A DNA stretch of 38,537 bases. It comes from a virus. Shown piece after piece: positions 32,109-38,537 of the stretch (positions are counted from its first letter, which is position 1; each line of letters begins with the position of its first letter). A program made the position numbers and the translations under genes. Below the pieces are notes generated by a model, which saw only the letters and a list, made by a program, of their open reading frames with translations, did not search any database and was not told the origin of the DNA. The stretch spans positions 1-38,537 of the IMG/VR virus record IMGVR_UViG_3300036830_000280; one strand, 5' to 3'.

Positions 32109-33859
32109 CCTGGTCGACTGATCCTGCACAAACCGCCGCCTCCTATGAACGCGTGAGTCGCCAGGTCCAAGCCCTTTATGGCCGCGGCTTGCGGCGCACC
32201 GAGCGTAACGTCGATGAGATGGCCCAGGATCTCGGGCTGCTGCTGCCTGACGAACTGCGTTTCCGCGACGGTGTCGATGAGGACGCCAGTGGCGCCCGCT
32301 GGGACCTGCCGCAACTCGAGCGCGTCATGGAACTCGCACGAGCTGGCCGATTCAAAACCCTGCTGGTGTCGACTACTGACCGTTGGACCCGCGACACGCC
32401 CAAGGGCCTCGCCTTCACGCGGCAGGTGCGGGACTACGGGGTGCGCGTCGTGTGGGGCGACCTGCCAGACGTGCCCGACCCCGGCGACGGCAACCCCTAC
32501 GCAGCCCACTGGCGTCAGAAAATGGAGTCTGACGCCTTCATGGACTCTGAATTCGAGCGCGCCCGTATCCGCTGGCGAACCATGAACGGCCGCCGCGACA
32601 AAGCCGACGAGGGTCGTATTCCAGGTACTGGCCGCCCGCCGTACGCCTTCCGCTACGTGCGCGACGACACGCCCAAGCATGCCGTCTGCGGTCTCGAGGT
32701 CTACGAACCTGAGGCCACGATCGTGCGCCAGCTGTACCAGCGCGCCATGACTGACTCGGTCGCCGACCTGCTCCTGTGGCTGCAGGCCGAAGCGATCCCG
32801 CCGCCAGGTGCCAGCCTGCGATTCCGCAAGGCCTGGTACACGGCCAGCGCTGGCCGTCACTGGGAGGGCCATAGCGTCCACCGCATTCTCAGCGACCGCG
32901 TGTACGCCGGCACGTACACCTGGGGTGGCCGCACGTTCCCCGTCACACCGATTGTCAGTCCAGAGATGTTCGAGCGAGTCGTCGGAGCGCGCGCCGCGCG
33001 ACGCCGGCGACGTGGCGCTGCCCGGCGCGGCGCGGTGGATGACCCGTACGTGTTCCGCGGGCGCCTGACGTGCGGGCCCTGCTCCGAGCGTGAGGGACAA
33101 CCCGTGGTCTTTCAAACCAGGGTCACTAACGCTGCGCGCAACCGCTATTACGTGTGTCCGCGACACATGACCGAGGCCGACCGTGGCAGCATGCGCGCGC
33201 CGACCGGCCGTGAGCGGTGCCCCGTGCCCGTGGTACGAGCCGACCTGATCGAGGAGCAGGCCTGGGCGGCGCTGGTGCAGGTTCTGGCTGATGGTGACCG
33301 TCTTCGCGCTGAGTTGGAGGCCGCGCGGGAGCGTCGGCGCCGCGACGATCAGGGGCGTGATGACCGCCGCCGCGCGGTCGAGGGCGAGATCGCCAGCTGC
33401 GAGCGTCGCCTGCGCGTTCACGTCAAGCGACTCGCAGAACTCGAGGCCGACGGTGATGACGAGTCCCAGGAAGAGGCCGCCATACACATGGCCGAGCGCG
33501 ACGATGCCAAGGCGCTGCTCGTCCGACTACGGCGGGAGTTGCGGGAGGTCGAAACCGCGCCGGGCGCGGGGCTCAGCGCGGCCGAGGTGGATGAGTTACA
33601 ACGCCTGTCGGCCGACGTTGCCGAGGTTGCCGACTATGCGACGCCGACGGATCGCCGACGGATCATTGGCCTCGTCGATCTGCGCGCCGTGGTCGGCTCG
33701 GACGGCGAGCAGGTCCAGATTCAGACCAGACCGCGGCGCTACCTGCCGATGCGCTGGAGCGGCGCGGTGCGAGTCTCGCTCACAGATAGCAATTGTGAGC
33801 CGTGCTTCTTGAAATACGACATGCAATTGCTATCACCCATGCTGGCCTTCGTCGCCTGA
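32105..33859 (+). CDS. int: Large serine integrase
   Basis: This 584-aa serine recombinase has a catalytic domain at residues 10-150 with YERVSRQVQ (nucleophile Ser18) and LLVSTTDRWTRD. A recombinase domain follows (about 180-310, with GRPPYAFRY and HSVHRILSDRVYAGTY). The zinc ribbon (about 322-360) has CGPC and a later CPRH. A long coiled coil (about 390-490) controls directionality in this class. It would integrate the phage between attP and attB. The last 25 residues look unrelated to the domain and overlap a 50-bp dyad that is a candidate attP. Confidence 0.95.
   Translation: MTWSTDPAQTAASYERVSRQVQALYGRGLRRTERNVDEMAQDLGLLLPDELRFRDGVDEDASGARWDLPQLERVMELARAGRFKTLLVSTTDRWTRDTPKGLAFTRQVRDYGVRVVWGDLPDVPDPGDGNPYAAHWRQKMESDAFMDSEFERARIRWRTMNGRRDKADEGRIPGTGRPPYAFRYVRDDTPKHAVCGLEVYEPEATIVRQLYQRAMTDSVADLLLWLQAEAIPPPGASLRFRKAWYTASAGRHWEGHSVHRILSDRVYAGTYTWGGRTFPVTPIVSPEMFERVVGARAARRRRRGAARRGAVDDPYVFRGRLTCGPCSEREGQPVVFQTRVTNAARNRYYVCPRHMTEADRGSMRAPTGRERCPVPVVRADLIEEQAWAALVQVLADGDRLRAELEAARERRRRDDQGRDDRRRAVEGEIASCERRLRVHVKRLAELEADGDDESQEEAAIHMAERDDAKALLVRLRRELREVETAPGAGLSAAEVDELQRLSADVAEVADYATPTDRRRIIGLVDLRAVVGSDGEQVQIQTRPRRYLPMRWSGAVRVSLTDSNCEPCFLKYDMQLLSPMLAFVA
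33785..33834. other. 50-bp dyad at the 3' end of the integrase gene, candidate attP
   Basis: GATAGCAATTG (33785-33795) and CAATTGCTATC (33824-33834) are a perfect 11-bp inverted repeat with a 28-bp centre, 50 bp in all. Serine-integrase attP sites are about 50 bp with dyad-symmetric arms, and lie beside the integrase gene. No core dinucleotide can be assigned from sequence alone. The long loop makes a terminator unlikely. Confidence 0.4.
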
Positions 33860-33991
33860 CGCTCGCTCGCGCCGTAGCCGTTCGGCGATCTCGCGAATAG
33901 CTGCGTACACGGGTGCCAGCGCGCGAGTCTCTGGCGCCTCGCGAGGTACGGGGCGCAGCACGTCCGGCGGCTCGGGTGCGGGATCGGCCAT
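33833..33991 (-). CDS. Small protein convergent with the integrase
   Basis: This 52-aa protein has a Pro-rich N-terminus (MADPAPEPPDVLRP) and a helical, basic C-terminus (IREIAERLRRERASG). It lies downstream of the minus-strand XRE gene and a 38-bp element. It overlaps the last 27 bases of the integrase gene. It could be an excisionase-type small protein, but no motif supports this. Confidence 0.5.
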   Translation of the reverse strand: MADPAPEPPDVLRPVPREAPETRALAPVYAAIREIAERLRRERASGDEGQHG

Positions 33992-34020
33992 GCACCCAGT
34001 CTGCGGCGCCAGCAGGTGCC

Positions 34021-34058
34021 CCGGCAGGACAAACCGGGACAAACACAAAATTTGTCCG
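34021..34058 (-). promoter_or_regulatory. 38-bp leader element, copy 1 (minus strand)
   Basis: Read on the minus strand it has CGGACAAA, then TGTCC 22 bases in, TTTGTCC ten bases later, and CCGG at the end. It aligns without gaps to copies at 34569 (32 of 38 identical) and 35051 (28 of 38). It lies between the XRE gene and the gene at 33991, in the same direction as their transcription. AGCCCCCAG precedes it, as in copy 3. Confidence 0.8.
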
Positions 34059-34065
34059 CTGGGGG

Positions 34066-34287
34066 CTAGCCCTGCAGCTCTGAGGGGTCGACCTTGAGGG
34101 CTTTGGCGAGCTTTCGCACGGTCTGCGGCCAGGCATCGCGGCCCGCCTCGATCTTGATAATCGTCGTGCGCGACACCTTCGAGAGTGTGGCTAGCTCGTC
34201 CTGCGAGAGGGCGCGCTTCATGCGGAGCTCTCGCAGGCGGGGCACGTGCACGTCCGACGATGATGGTCTGCGGGACTCGGGCTGCAT
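34066..34287 (-). CDS. XRE-family HTH regulator, repressor candidate
   Basis: This 73-aa protein has an Arg/Ser-rich N-terminus followed by a standard XRE domain (LRMKRALSQDELATLSKVS, then TTIIKIEAGRD and VRKLAKALKVDPSEL). It is transcribed leftward, divergent from the rightward control promoter near 34362. A GTG at 34299, nine bases after a TAACCT box, is an alternative start. It may be the main lysogeny repressor, with the leaderless regulator at 31763 as its counterpart. Confidence 0.85.
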   Translation of the reverse strand: MQPESRRPSSSDVHVPRLRELRMKRALSQDELATLSKVSRTTIIKIEAGRDAWPQTVRKLAKALKVDPSELQG

Positions 34288-34361
34288 AGTGATGCCCACG
34301 TAGCACTCAGGTTACACCCTAGTAGCGCCGTGAGTTCGGATAGTCAAGCGCCGGCATGATA

Positions 34362-34392
34362 TTGACACGTTTCGCTTACGTGGCGCTAACGT
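34362..34392 (+). promoter_or_regulatory. Rightward early promoter with 11-bp spaced ACGT operators
   Basis: TTGACA (34362-34367) is a consensus -35 box; TAACGT (34387-34392) is a plausible -10. ACGT cores occur at 34367, 34378 and 34389, exactly 11 bp apart, within two CGCTWACGT repeats (34373-34381, 34384-34392). A repressor bound there would block the polymerase. The leader that follows is about 200 nt long. Confidence 0.65.
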
Positions 34393-34568
34393 AGAGTTTA
34401 CTTAAGCACGTTCCAGGGCCTGGTGCAGAGGCAGCTGCGCTTACCGCCCGAGGTCAGGGGGCGACCTCCCGCCGGCCAACGCGAGCCTGATACCAGAACG
34501 CGCGTTCTATTATCCTTGCTTGGCGTGGGGGTTACACGTGGGTGGCGAATCGTTCGGTTGCCGGCCAT

Positions 34569-34606
34569 CGGACAAATTTCGAATGTGTCCGCGTTTGTCC
34601 TGCCGG
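34569..34606 (+). promoter_or_regulatory. 38-bp leader element, copy 2
   Basis: It has the same layout as copy 1: CGGACAAA, TGTCC at 22 bases, TTTGTCC ten bases on, CCGG at the end. The final CCGGAGG forms the ribosome-binding site of the ATG at 34612. As RNA, GGACAAA can pair with UUUGUCC or GGACA with UGUCC, giving two exclusive hairpins upstream of the start codon. Confidence 0.8.
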
Positions 34607-34611
34607 AGGCC

Positions 34612-35064
34612 ATGCCGGTGGTTCAGGATGAGCAGCAAGTGCCTATGTTCCCCGGCGACGATCCCGGCAGGGAACTGCTCATCAACGTCATCAAGGCCCA
34701 GGCCGACGGCATACGCACGCTCGCCGCGACCGTCCACGTACTGCAGGATGCGCTACGCAACGGCCACGTCGAGTTCGAGCCCGTCCTGCCAGCCACGCCA
34801 GAAAAACCTAGGCGGCGGCATCTCCCGCAGAACAAAGAGCTGCGTTCGTGGCGCACCTTCGTGGCGTATTTCCAGAACCTGGAGCGCATCGTTCGACGTG
34901 AAAATCACCTGCGTCCCGATGATGTGGTGACCAGGGAAATGCTGTATGCCGTAGGTGCGCCGTCACCGAAAACCATCACGCGCATCATGGTCGAAACGCA
35001 CGGCTTGCGCGCCGATCAGTGGCCGCCGTCGAGTTGGTCGGAGCCCCCAGCGGACAAAAAATAA
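34612..35064 (+). CDS. First early-operon protein, possible HTH
   Basis: This 150-aa protein starts with an ATG preceded by a strong GGAGG that belongs to the 38-bp element; the frame is open further upstream to a GTG at 34423. The N-terminal half is helical. The C-terminal half includes TREMLYAVGAPSPKTITRI, which looks like a helix-turn-helix, then WPPSSW. It is the first gene after the early promoter, so a regulatory or replication-initiator role is likely. Family not recognised. Confidence 0.6.
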   Translation: MPVVQDEQQVPMFPGDDPGRELLINVIKAQADGIRTLAATVHVLQDALRNGHVEFEPVLPATPEKPRRRHLPQNKELRSWRTFVAYFQNLERIVRRENHLRPDDVVTREMLYAVGAPSPKTITRIMVETHGLRADQWPPSSWSEPPADKK

Positions 35065-35088
35065 ATCTGTCCCGGGTTGTCGCGCCGG
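35051..35088 (+). promoter_or_regulatory. 38-bp leader element, copy 3
   Basis: It overlaps the TAA of the preceding gene and lies before the gene at 35119. CGGACAAA, CTGTCC, TTGTC and CCGG keep the positions of copies 1 and 2. It is preceded by AGCCCCCAG, the same nine bases that precede copy 1. Confidence 0.8.
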
Positions 35089-35118
35089 AGGGGTTGCCGC
35101 GGATGCACGCTAGGGGGC

Positions 35119-35298
35119 ATGCGATTGCAGGTGGAGGTGCATCCCGAGGATGAGGAGCCACTGCGTCTGTGGCGGCTGGAGCGGGGGTACTCCGCGGTGC
35201 GGCTGCTGGCGAGTGACCTGCTGCACATCAAGGTTCGGGAAGAGGTAGTCCGACTCGGCCTCGCACTCGAGTCGGAGTCGGTGGCGGAGGTCGCCTGA
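35119..35298 (+). CDS. Small early-operon protein
   Basis: This 59-aa protein has an AGGGGG site immediately before the ATG. It has a short beta strand (LQVEVH), an acidic turn and a helical C-terminus rich in Arg, Leu and Glu. It follows the third 38-bp element. No family is recognised. Confidence 0.55.
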   Translation: MRLQVEVHPEDEEPLRLWRLERGYSAVRLLASDLLHIKVREEVVRLGLALESESVAEVA

Positions 35299-35301
35299 GC
35301 C

Positions 35302-35568
35302 ATGGCGACGTCCGAAGACCCGCGGATGGACGACCCGTTGTTTGCGAACGGCTATTCGTCAGGCGTGCTCGCCAGTGCGGACCTCGGGACGCAGGTGCTG
35401 ATCGCGCAGTTGCAGGCCGTGATCGACCTGCAGCAGCAGGTCCTGGCCGAGATGCAGCAAACGATGGGACGGCTCGAGGAGGCCGCCGCGGTGTTCCGCG
35501 AGGCCGAGCTTGGCTCGTCGTACTGGAAGAGCCACGAGAGCGACACGTTCGGCGAGGTCGAAGTCTAG
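35302..35568 (+). CDS. Small coiled-coil protein
   Basis: This 88-aa protein has a long Gln-rich coiled coil in the middle (about residues 30-70, with LIAQLQAVIDLQQQVLAEM). The ends are polar and acidic. It overlaps the Rpf-like gene start by one base. Function unknown; possibly an oligomeric partner of its neighbours. Confidence 0.55.
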   Translation: MATSEDPRMDDPLFANGYSSGVLASADLGTQVLIAQLQAVIDLQQQVLAEMQQTMGRLEEAAAVFREAELGSSYWKSHESDTFGEVEV

Positions 35569-36023
35569 TGGCGTTGAAGGTCATGCTCGTTGGCACGGGC
35601 ATGCTCATCGGCATGACCGTGGGCGCTGCGCTGGGCATTCACGCCCAGGACGAGTCTGACATGGGCGGCAGAGCCGACCTGACGGGTGTGAACGGAAGCG
35701 ACCAGGGGGTCAGCGCCCCCGATGTCGTACCGGACCCGACGGTGGGGAGCTCTGCTGCCCAGCAGCCCATTCCGCATTACGGCGACTGGCTTCGCCTAGT
35801 CGGCTGTGAGGCGAGCGGCAACTGGCACAACGCCTCGAATCGCCTGTACAAGGGCGGGCTCCAGTTCGATCCAACGACGTGGGCCCGCCACGGCGGTCTC
35901 GCGTTCGCGGCGCGCGCCGACTTCGCGACGCCTGAAGAGCAGATGATCGTGGGCGAGCGCACGCTTGCCAGCCAGGGGTGGGGCGCCTGGCCGGCGTGCT
36001 CGAGGCGCCTGGGACTGCGGTGA
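35568..36023 (+). CDS. Secreted Rpf-like muralytic enzyme
   Basis: This 151-aa protein begins with a GTG and a hydrophobic signal-type segment (residues 1-26, ending ALGIHA). A disordered linker follows to about residue 70. The C-terminal domain matches the resuscitation-promoting factor/transglycosylase-like family: LVGCEASGNWHN with the catalytic Glu, GGLQFDPTTWARHGG, FATPEEQMIVGERTL and WGAWPACSRRLGL. Both cysteines of the family disulfide are present. The enzyme cleaves peptidoglycan glycans outside the membrane. It lies in the early operon, away from the lysis genes. Confidence 0.88.
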   Translation: MALKVMLVGTGMLIGMTVGAALGIHAQDESDMGGRADLTGVNGSDQGVSAPDVVPDPTVGSSAAQQPIPHYGDWLRLVGCEASGNWHNASNRLYKGGLQFDPTTWARHGGLAFAARADFATPEEQMIVGERTLASQGWGAWPACSRRLGLR

Positions 36024-36223
36024 GAACGGTTGTTCGTCACCCGAATGGGGTGATGGTCGACGGCAGACTCTTCCTGCGGGACGACTACTACGCCGCGGAG
36101 CACGCCTCGCTGCGCGAATGGGCCGCCCTCGGCGTGCTGGTGGTCGGGCTGGTGATGTGGATCGTGATCATGGTCGGCGGCCTGGTGTGGGTGGTCAGCG
36201 AGGTGCTGCACCGGTGGCGATGA
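36020..36223 (+). CDS. Membrane protein next to the Rpf-like gene
   Basis: This 67-aa protein has a GTG overlapping the Rpf stop (GTGA). It has a polar N-terminus and one or two spans (LGVLVVGLVMWIVIMVGGLVW) near the C-terminus. It is coupled both to the Rpf-like gene and to the nuclease gene. It may help export or localise the muralytic enzyme or act as an early holin. Confidence 0.65.
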   Translation: MRTVVRHPNGVMVDGRLFLRDDYYAAEHASLREWAALGVLVVGLVMWIVIMVGGLVWVVSEVLHRWR

Positions 36224-36576
36224 GACAGCCAGCGCTCTTCCGTCGACTGATGGACCGCTCGCTCAAAGAGCGGTCCTGGCAGAAACAGGTCGAGGAAGCG
36301 CTGGACCTGTGCGGCTGGTGGTGGATGCACGTGCCGCCCAACGTCGTGGTGTGTCCGAAGTGCCGCTGGCGCATCTTCCGCGGCATCAAGAAAGGCTTCC
36401 CCGACATCCTGGCGATCAAGCCGCCGCGCATGCTGTGGATCGAGCTCAAGACCGAGCGCGGCCAGCTTGAGCCGGAGCAGACCGAAGTGGGGCAGATGCT
36501 GCTGGCCTGTGGCCAGACATGGCTGCACGCACGTCCGCGCGACCGCGAAAGCCTGTACGAGCTGATTGCGGCATGA
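36220..36576 (+). CDS. VRR-NUC domain nuclease
   Basis: This 118-aa protein has the PD-(D/E)xK motif of the VRR-NUC family: GFPDILAIKPPRMLWIELKTERG, with catalytic Asp, Glu and Lys, followed by Gln-rich QTEVGQ and the RPRD end. Upstream a CPKC pair may bind zinc. VRR-NUC enzymes cut branched DNA such as junctions. Its place in the replication operon fits resolving recombination or replication intermediates before packaging. It starts with a four-base overlap. Confidence 0.88.
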   Translation: MRQPALFRRLMDRSLKERSWQKQVEEALDLCGWWWMHVPPNVVVCPKCRWRIFRGIKKGFPDILAIKPPRMLWIELKTERGQLEPEQTEVGQMLLACGQTWLHARPRDRESLYELIAA

Positions 36577-36779
36577 GCGGTGTCTGGGTGGTGCGCACCG
36601 CACCGTGGGTTACCGCGCACCCGCTGCTGCGCAAAGACGTCTGGAACGCCATCGTCGCCATTGCTGGCGTGGAGGCGCTGACCGATCTGGAGGTGATCAC
36701 GCCACACACCCTCGATGAGTTTTTGTTGCCCGCCGATCAAAGCCTGGTTCCAGCCAGGACAACGCGAAAGAGGAAGTGA
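36573..36779 (+). CDS. Small replication-operon protein
   Basis: This 68-aa protein overlaps the nuclease stop (ATGA). Mainly helical, it has a Trp-rich N-terminus (VWVVRTAPWV) and a basic tail (RTTRKRK). It may bind DNA. No family is recognised. Confidence 0.55.
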   Translation: MSGVWVVRTAPWVTAHPLLRKDVWNAIVAIAGVEALTDLEVITPHTLDEFLLPADQSLVPARTTRKRK

Positions 36780-36781
36780 AG

Positions 36782-37186
36782 ATGGCAACCGAGAACAACA
36801 TGCGCGCCGAGCTGGCCGCGGACGACGGCAGTCTGCCCGAACGCTGGAACCCTGAGGACGAACCGGGCACCACGCTGATCGGCACACTGCTGCGCTTTGA
36901 AACGATCGTGACCGAATTCGGCGCTTCACCGGTGGCCGTCATCGAAGACGGCGATGACGGCACCGTGTATGGAGTGGCGCTGTTTCGCTCCGTTTTGAAA
37001 AAGAAGTTCGACACGCTCGAGCCGAAGCCCGGCGATGTGGTGGGCTTGAAATACATCGGCCTCATCCCACCGCGGACGAAAGATGGCCGTCCCTACCACA
37101 ACTACGCCATGCGGGTGGATCGGGTCAACGGCACCACGGCAGCCGCGGTGGAGTCACCTGAGCAATCAGAGGAACTCCCCTTCTAG
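36782..37186 (+). CDS. OB-fold single-stranded DNA-binding protein
   Basis: This 134-aa protein has a GAGGAAG site before the ATG. It shows beta-barrel strands typical of phage SSB-like OB folds (TLIGTLLRFETIVTEFG, AVIEDGDD, VYGVALF, VVGLKYIGLI). It ends in an acidic tail, EQSEELPF, like the SSB C-terminus (DDIPF) that recruits host replication proteins. It lies in the replication operon just upstream of the primase-helicase. It would coat ssDNA at the phage fork. Confidence 0.78.
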   Translation: MATENNMRAELAADDGSLPERWNPEDEPGTTLIGTLLRFETIVTEFGASPVAVIEDGDDGTVYGVALFRSVLKKKFDTLEPKPGDVVGLKYIGLIPPRTKDGRPYHNYAMRVDRVNGTTAAAVESPEQSEELPF

Positions 37187-37215
37187 GCTCCGCCTTTTGA
37201 GTTGAAGGAACACCG

Positions 37216-37449
37216 ATGAGCTTCGAGCCGATTTCCTTGCCCGGTGTGCGTATCGACGAGCGCGCACCGGTGGCCAGTTGCAACTTCTGCGGGGGGCCGA
37301 TCTGGTGGGGGCGTACCGCCAGGGGGCGCCGCAATCCGTTCGACGTGCGCCTCGACGGCGGCATGGAGCGCACCACGATCAGCCACTGGTCGACCTGCCC
37401 GGAGCGCGACGCCGCACGTGCCGCCCATGTCCGAAACCGCAATGGCTGA
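37216..37449 (+). CDS. Zinc-binding small protein
   Basis: This 77-aa protein has an AAGGA site before the ATG. It has a CNFCGGPI zinc-knuckle pair and a later C in WSTCPERD with His nearby, so a single zinc site is likely. Proteins of this kind are common beside phage replication genes. Possible nucleic-acid binding; family not assigned. Confidence 0.6.
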   Translation: MSFEPISLPGVRIDERAPVASCNFCGGPIWWGRTARGRRNPFDVRLDGGMERTTISHWSTCPERDAARAAHVRNRNG

Positions 37450-37873
37450 TGAGGGCCTACGCGTCGAGTTTCGGATGAACGTGACACACGCACCGGAGCA
37501 GCGCTTCGACGTCAACGGCAACGACGTGGTGCAGTTCCGCGGCAACGTCGTCGACGCCCAGGTTAGCCATCCACAGGTGGTGGTGCGCTTCGGCGGTCAG
37601 CAGCAGGCCCAGCTGTATCGCTGGGCCACACCTGGCAAGCACATGAGCGTGGTCGGCAACCTCGACGTCAAGTTGTGGACGGACCGCAATGGGCAGTGGC
37701 AGATGGCGCTGCTCGTCGAAGCCAGGGACATCCACCCGCTCAATCCTGACGTGGTCGATCACAGCCACGCGGGCGTGCACGCGGTGATGGGGCGGACCTC
37801 CAGCGAGCTCAAGCCGCGAGCCGACATGGCGCAGCGAGCGAAGCGGATGCGGGAGATGCTGGATGCAGGCTGA
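37442..37873 (+). CDS. Second OB-fold, SSB-like protein
   Basis: This 143-aa protein has an SSB-type barrel: VVQFRGNVVDAQV, QLYRWATPGKHMSVVGNL, DVKLWTDRNGQWQMALLVE and the end strand ARDIHPL. The PGKHMSVVGNL segment resembles the conserved strand of bacterial SSB. The C-terminus is basic, not acidic, so it lacks the usual SSB tail. An ATG at 37427 is an alternative start. It overlaps the primase-helicase start by 11 bases and probably works with it. Confidence 0.72.
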   Translation: MADEGLRVEFRMNVTHAPEQRFDVNGNDVVQFRGNVVDAQVSHPQVVVRFGGQQQAQLYRWATPGKHMSVVGNLDVKLWTDRNGQWQMALLVEARDIHPLNPDVVDHSHAGVHAVMGRTSSELKPRADMAQRAKRMREMLDAG

Positions 37874-38537
37874 CGTGGCCACGACGTACGTGTACGTCGA
37901 CACTGCTCTTGGCGCGCTCAACCGCCGCAATCACGTCAGCCGTCTGAGCGACCTCGATTTTCACAACGACAGCCCGGAGCGCTACATCAGCCACCGTCGG
38001 GCGACGTCGGCGCTGCTGGACTGGGTCAACAATCACCAGAACTCCAACGGCAACCCGACCATCGAGGGCTTCGACGGCGAGGTGTGGGACGCCAGTTTGC
38101 CGTTCGACTTCGACGATCGGCACGATCCCGCGCACGCGCTCGAGTGGGTGCGGCAGTTCTTCGATCGGCTGCAGCACAACGACGTACCGCTGGACGCGCT
38201 GCGGGTGTGCTTCTCCGGCGCAAAAGGCTTCCACGTCGAGATCCCGCACACGCTGTTCGGCGGCTTCGAGCCGTCTGCGGAGTTGCACATCTGGGAGCGT
38301 CGCGCGGCGCTGGAGCTGATGCATGGCATTCCGTTCGACACAGCCGTGTACGACAAATTGCGGCTGTGGCGACTGACGAACACGCTGAACGCCAAGGGGC
38401 AGCGCTTCAAGGTGCAGCTTCGCCTGGACGAGGTCCTCGGGCTGAGCATGGACGAGATCCTCGAGTTGGCAAGCCAGCCGCGACCACGGTTAGTGACGGC
38501 GCCGGACGAGGAGTGGAGCTCGAACGACTACCTCGTC
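37863..38537 (+). CDS. Primase-helicase, AEP primase part (continues at base 2)
   Basis: This is the N-terminal part of the 785-aa protein. Residues 1-183 form an archaeo-eukaryotic-type primase domain: motif I FDFDD (Asp82, Asp84), motif II SGAKGFHVEI (Ser118 to His124), and motif III around PFDTAVYDKLRLWRLTNTLN. All metal- and nucleotide-binding residues of the family are present. The frame leaves the unit at 38410 (codon 183 spans the join) and continues at base 2. Bases 38411-38537 duplicate 1-127. It overlaps the preceding gene by 11 bases. It primes and unwinds the phage genome. Confidence 0.92.
   Translation, partial: MQADVATTYVYVDTALGALNRRNHVSRLSDLDFHNDSPERYISHRRATSALLDWVNNHQNSNGNPTIEGFDGEVWDASLPFDFDDRHDPAHALEWVRQFFDRLQHNDVPLDALRVCFSGAKGFHVEIPHTLFGGFEPSAELHIWERRAALELMHGIPFDTAVYDKLRLWRLTNTLNAKGQRFKVQLRLDEVLGLSMDEILELASQPRPRLVTAPDEEWSSNDYLV
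38411..38537. repeat. Terminal direct repeat, right copy (circular overlap)
   Basis: Exact copy of bases 1-127; see the left copy. It lies inside the primase-helicase gene, so that gene appears twice in part at the contig ends. Confidence 0.93.

Noticed and set aside
31610-33487. Long minus-strand frame (625 aa) opposite the integrase
   Set aside because: It is a codon-bias shadow of the integrase gene. The opposite strand carries all the catalytic motifs of a serine recombinase.
1-38537. tRNA genes, CRISPR arrays, insertion sequences, retroelements
   Set aside because: No regularly spaced repeat-spacer array, transposase, reverse transcriptase or convincing tRNA cloverleaf was seen by eye. 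A tRNA scan was not possible.

Overview
The window is one complete, circularly closed genome of a temperate double-stranded DNA phage, about 38,410 bp per unit. The last 127 bp repeat the first 127 bp exactly, and one primase-helicase gene reads in frame across the junction. The DNA is GC-rich, genes are packed with 1-4 nt stop/start overlaps, and several promoters place the start codon only a few bases after the -10 box (leaderless or nearly so). An Rpf-type muralytic domain and a 39-residue protein resembling Flp pilins point to a high-GC host such as Actinomycetota or a Chloroflexota/Dormibacterota-like soil lineage. The host cannot be fixed from sequence alone.

Rightward late region (about 1.9-29.8 kb): small and large terminase; two small Cys-rich genes; portal; small basic and proline-rich proteins; a 1,532-aa internal virion protein carrying a glucosaminidase-like and a cysteine-peptidase-like domain; two more large virion proteins; a scaffold-like protein; the major capsid protein; connector and tail proteins; a tail protein built of 18/20-residue repeats; a beta-propeller-like nozzle protein; a tail fibre. 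There is no tape measure, tail tube or tail chaperone frameshift, so the virion is probably podovirus-like. The capsid gene is interrupted by a 762-nt group I intron encoding a LAGLIDADG endonuclease. Lysis follows: a papain-like peptidase, a holin candidate, coiled-coil proteins and a run of very small membrane proteins.

Lysogeny region (about 29.9-35.1 kb): a leftward operon (SWIM zinc-finger protein, small membrane protein, OB-like protein, ClpP-like protease) faces a leaderless XRE regulator across a 50-bp divergent promoter with tandem repeats. Next come a large serine integrase with a 50-bp dyad at its 3' end, a second XRE regulator on the minus strand, and a control region with three copies of a 38-bp element.

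Rightward early/replication region (35.1-38.4 kb, then 1-1.8 kb): small proteins, a secreted Rpf-like muralytic enzyme with a membrane partner, a VRR-NUC nuclease, two OB-fold (SSB-like) proteins, and a 785-aa AEP primase/RecA-fold helicase. The helicase gene contains AT-rich palindromic islands that are candidate origin sequences. No DNA polymerase was seen, so replication probably uses the host polymerase.

The features most likely to be new are the three 38-bp leader elements, the AT-rich islands inside the helicase gene, the pilin-like peptide, the hidden minus-strand membrane gene in the structural operon, and the Rpf-like enzyme in the early operon.
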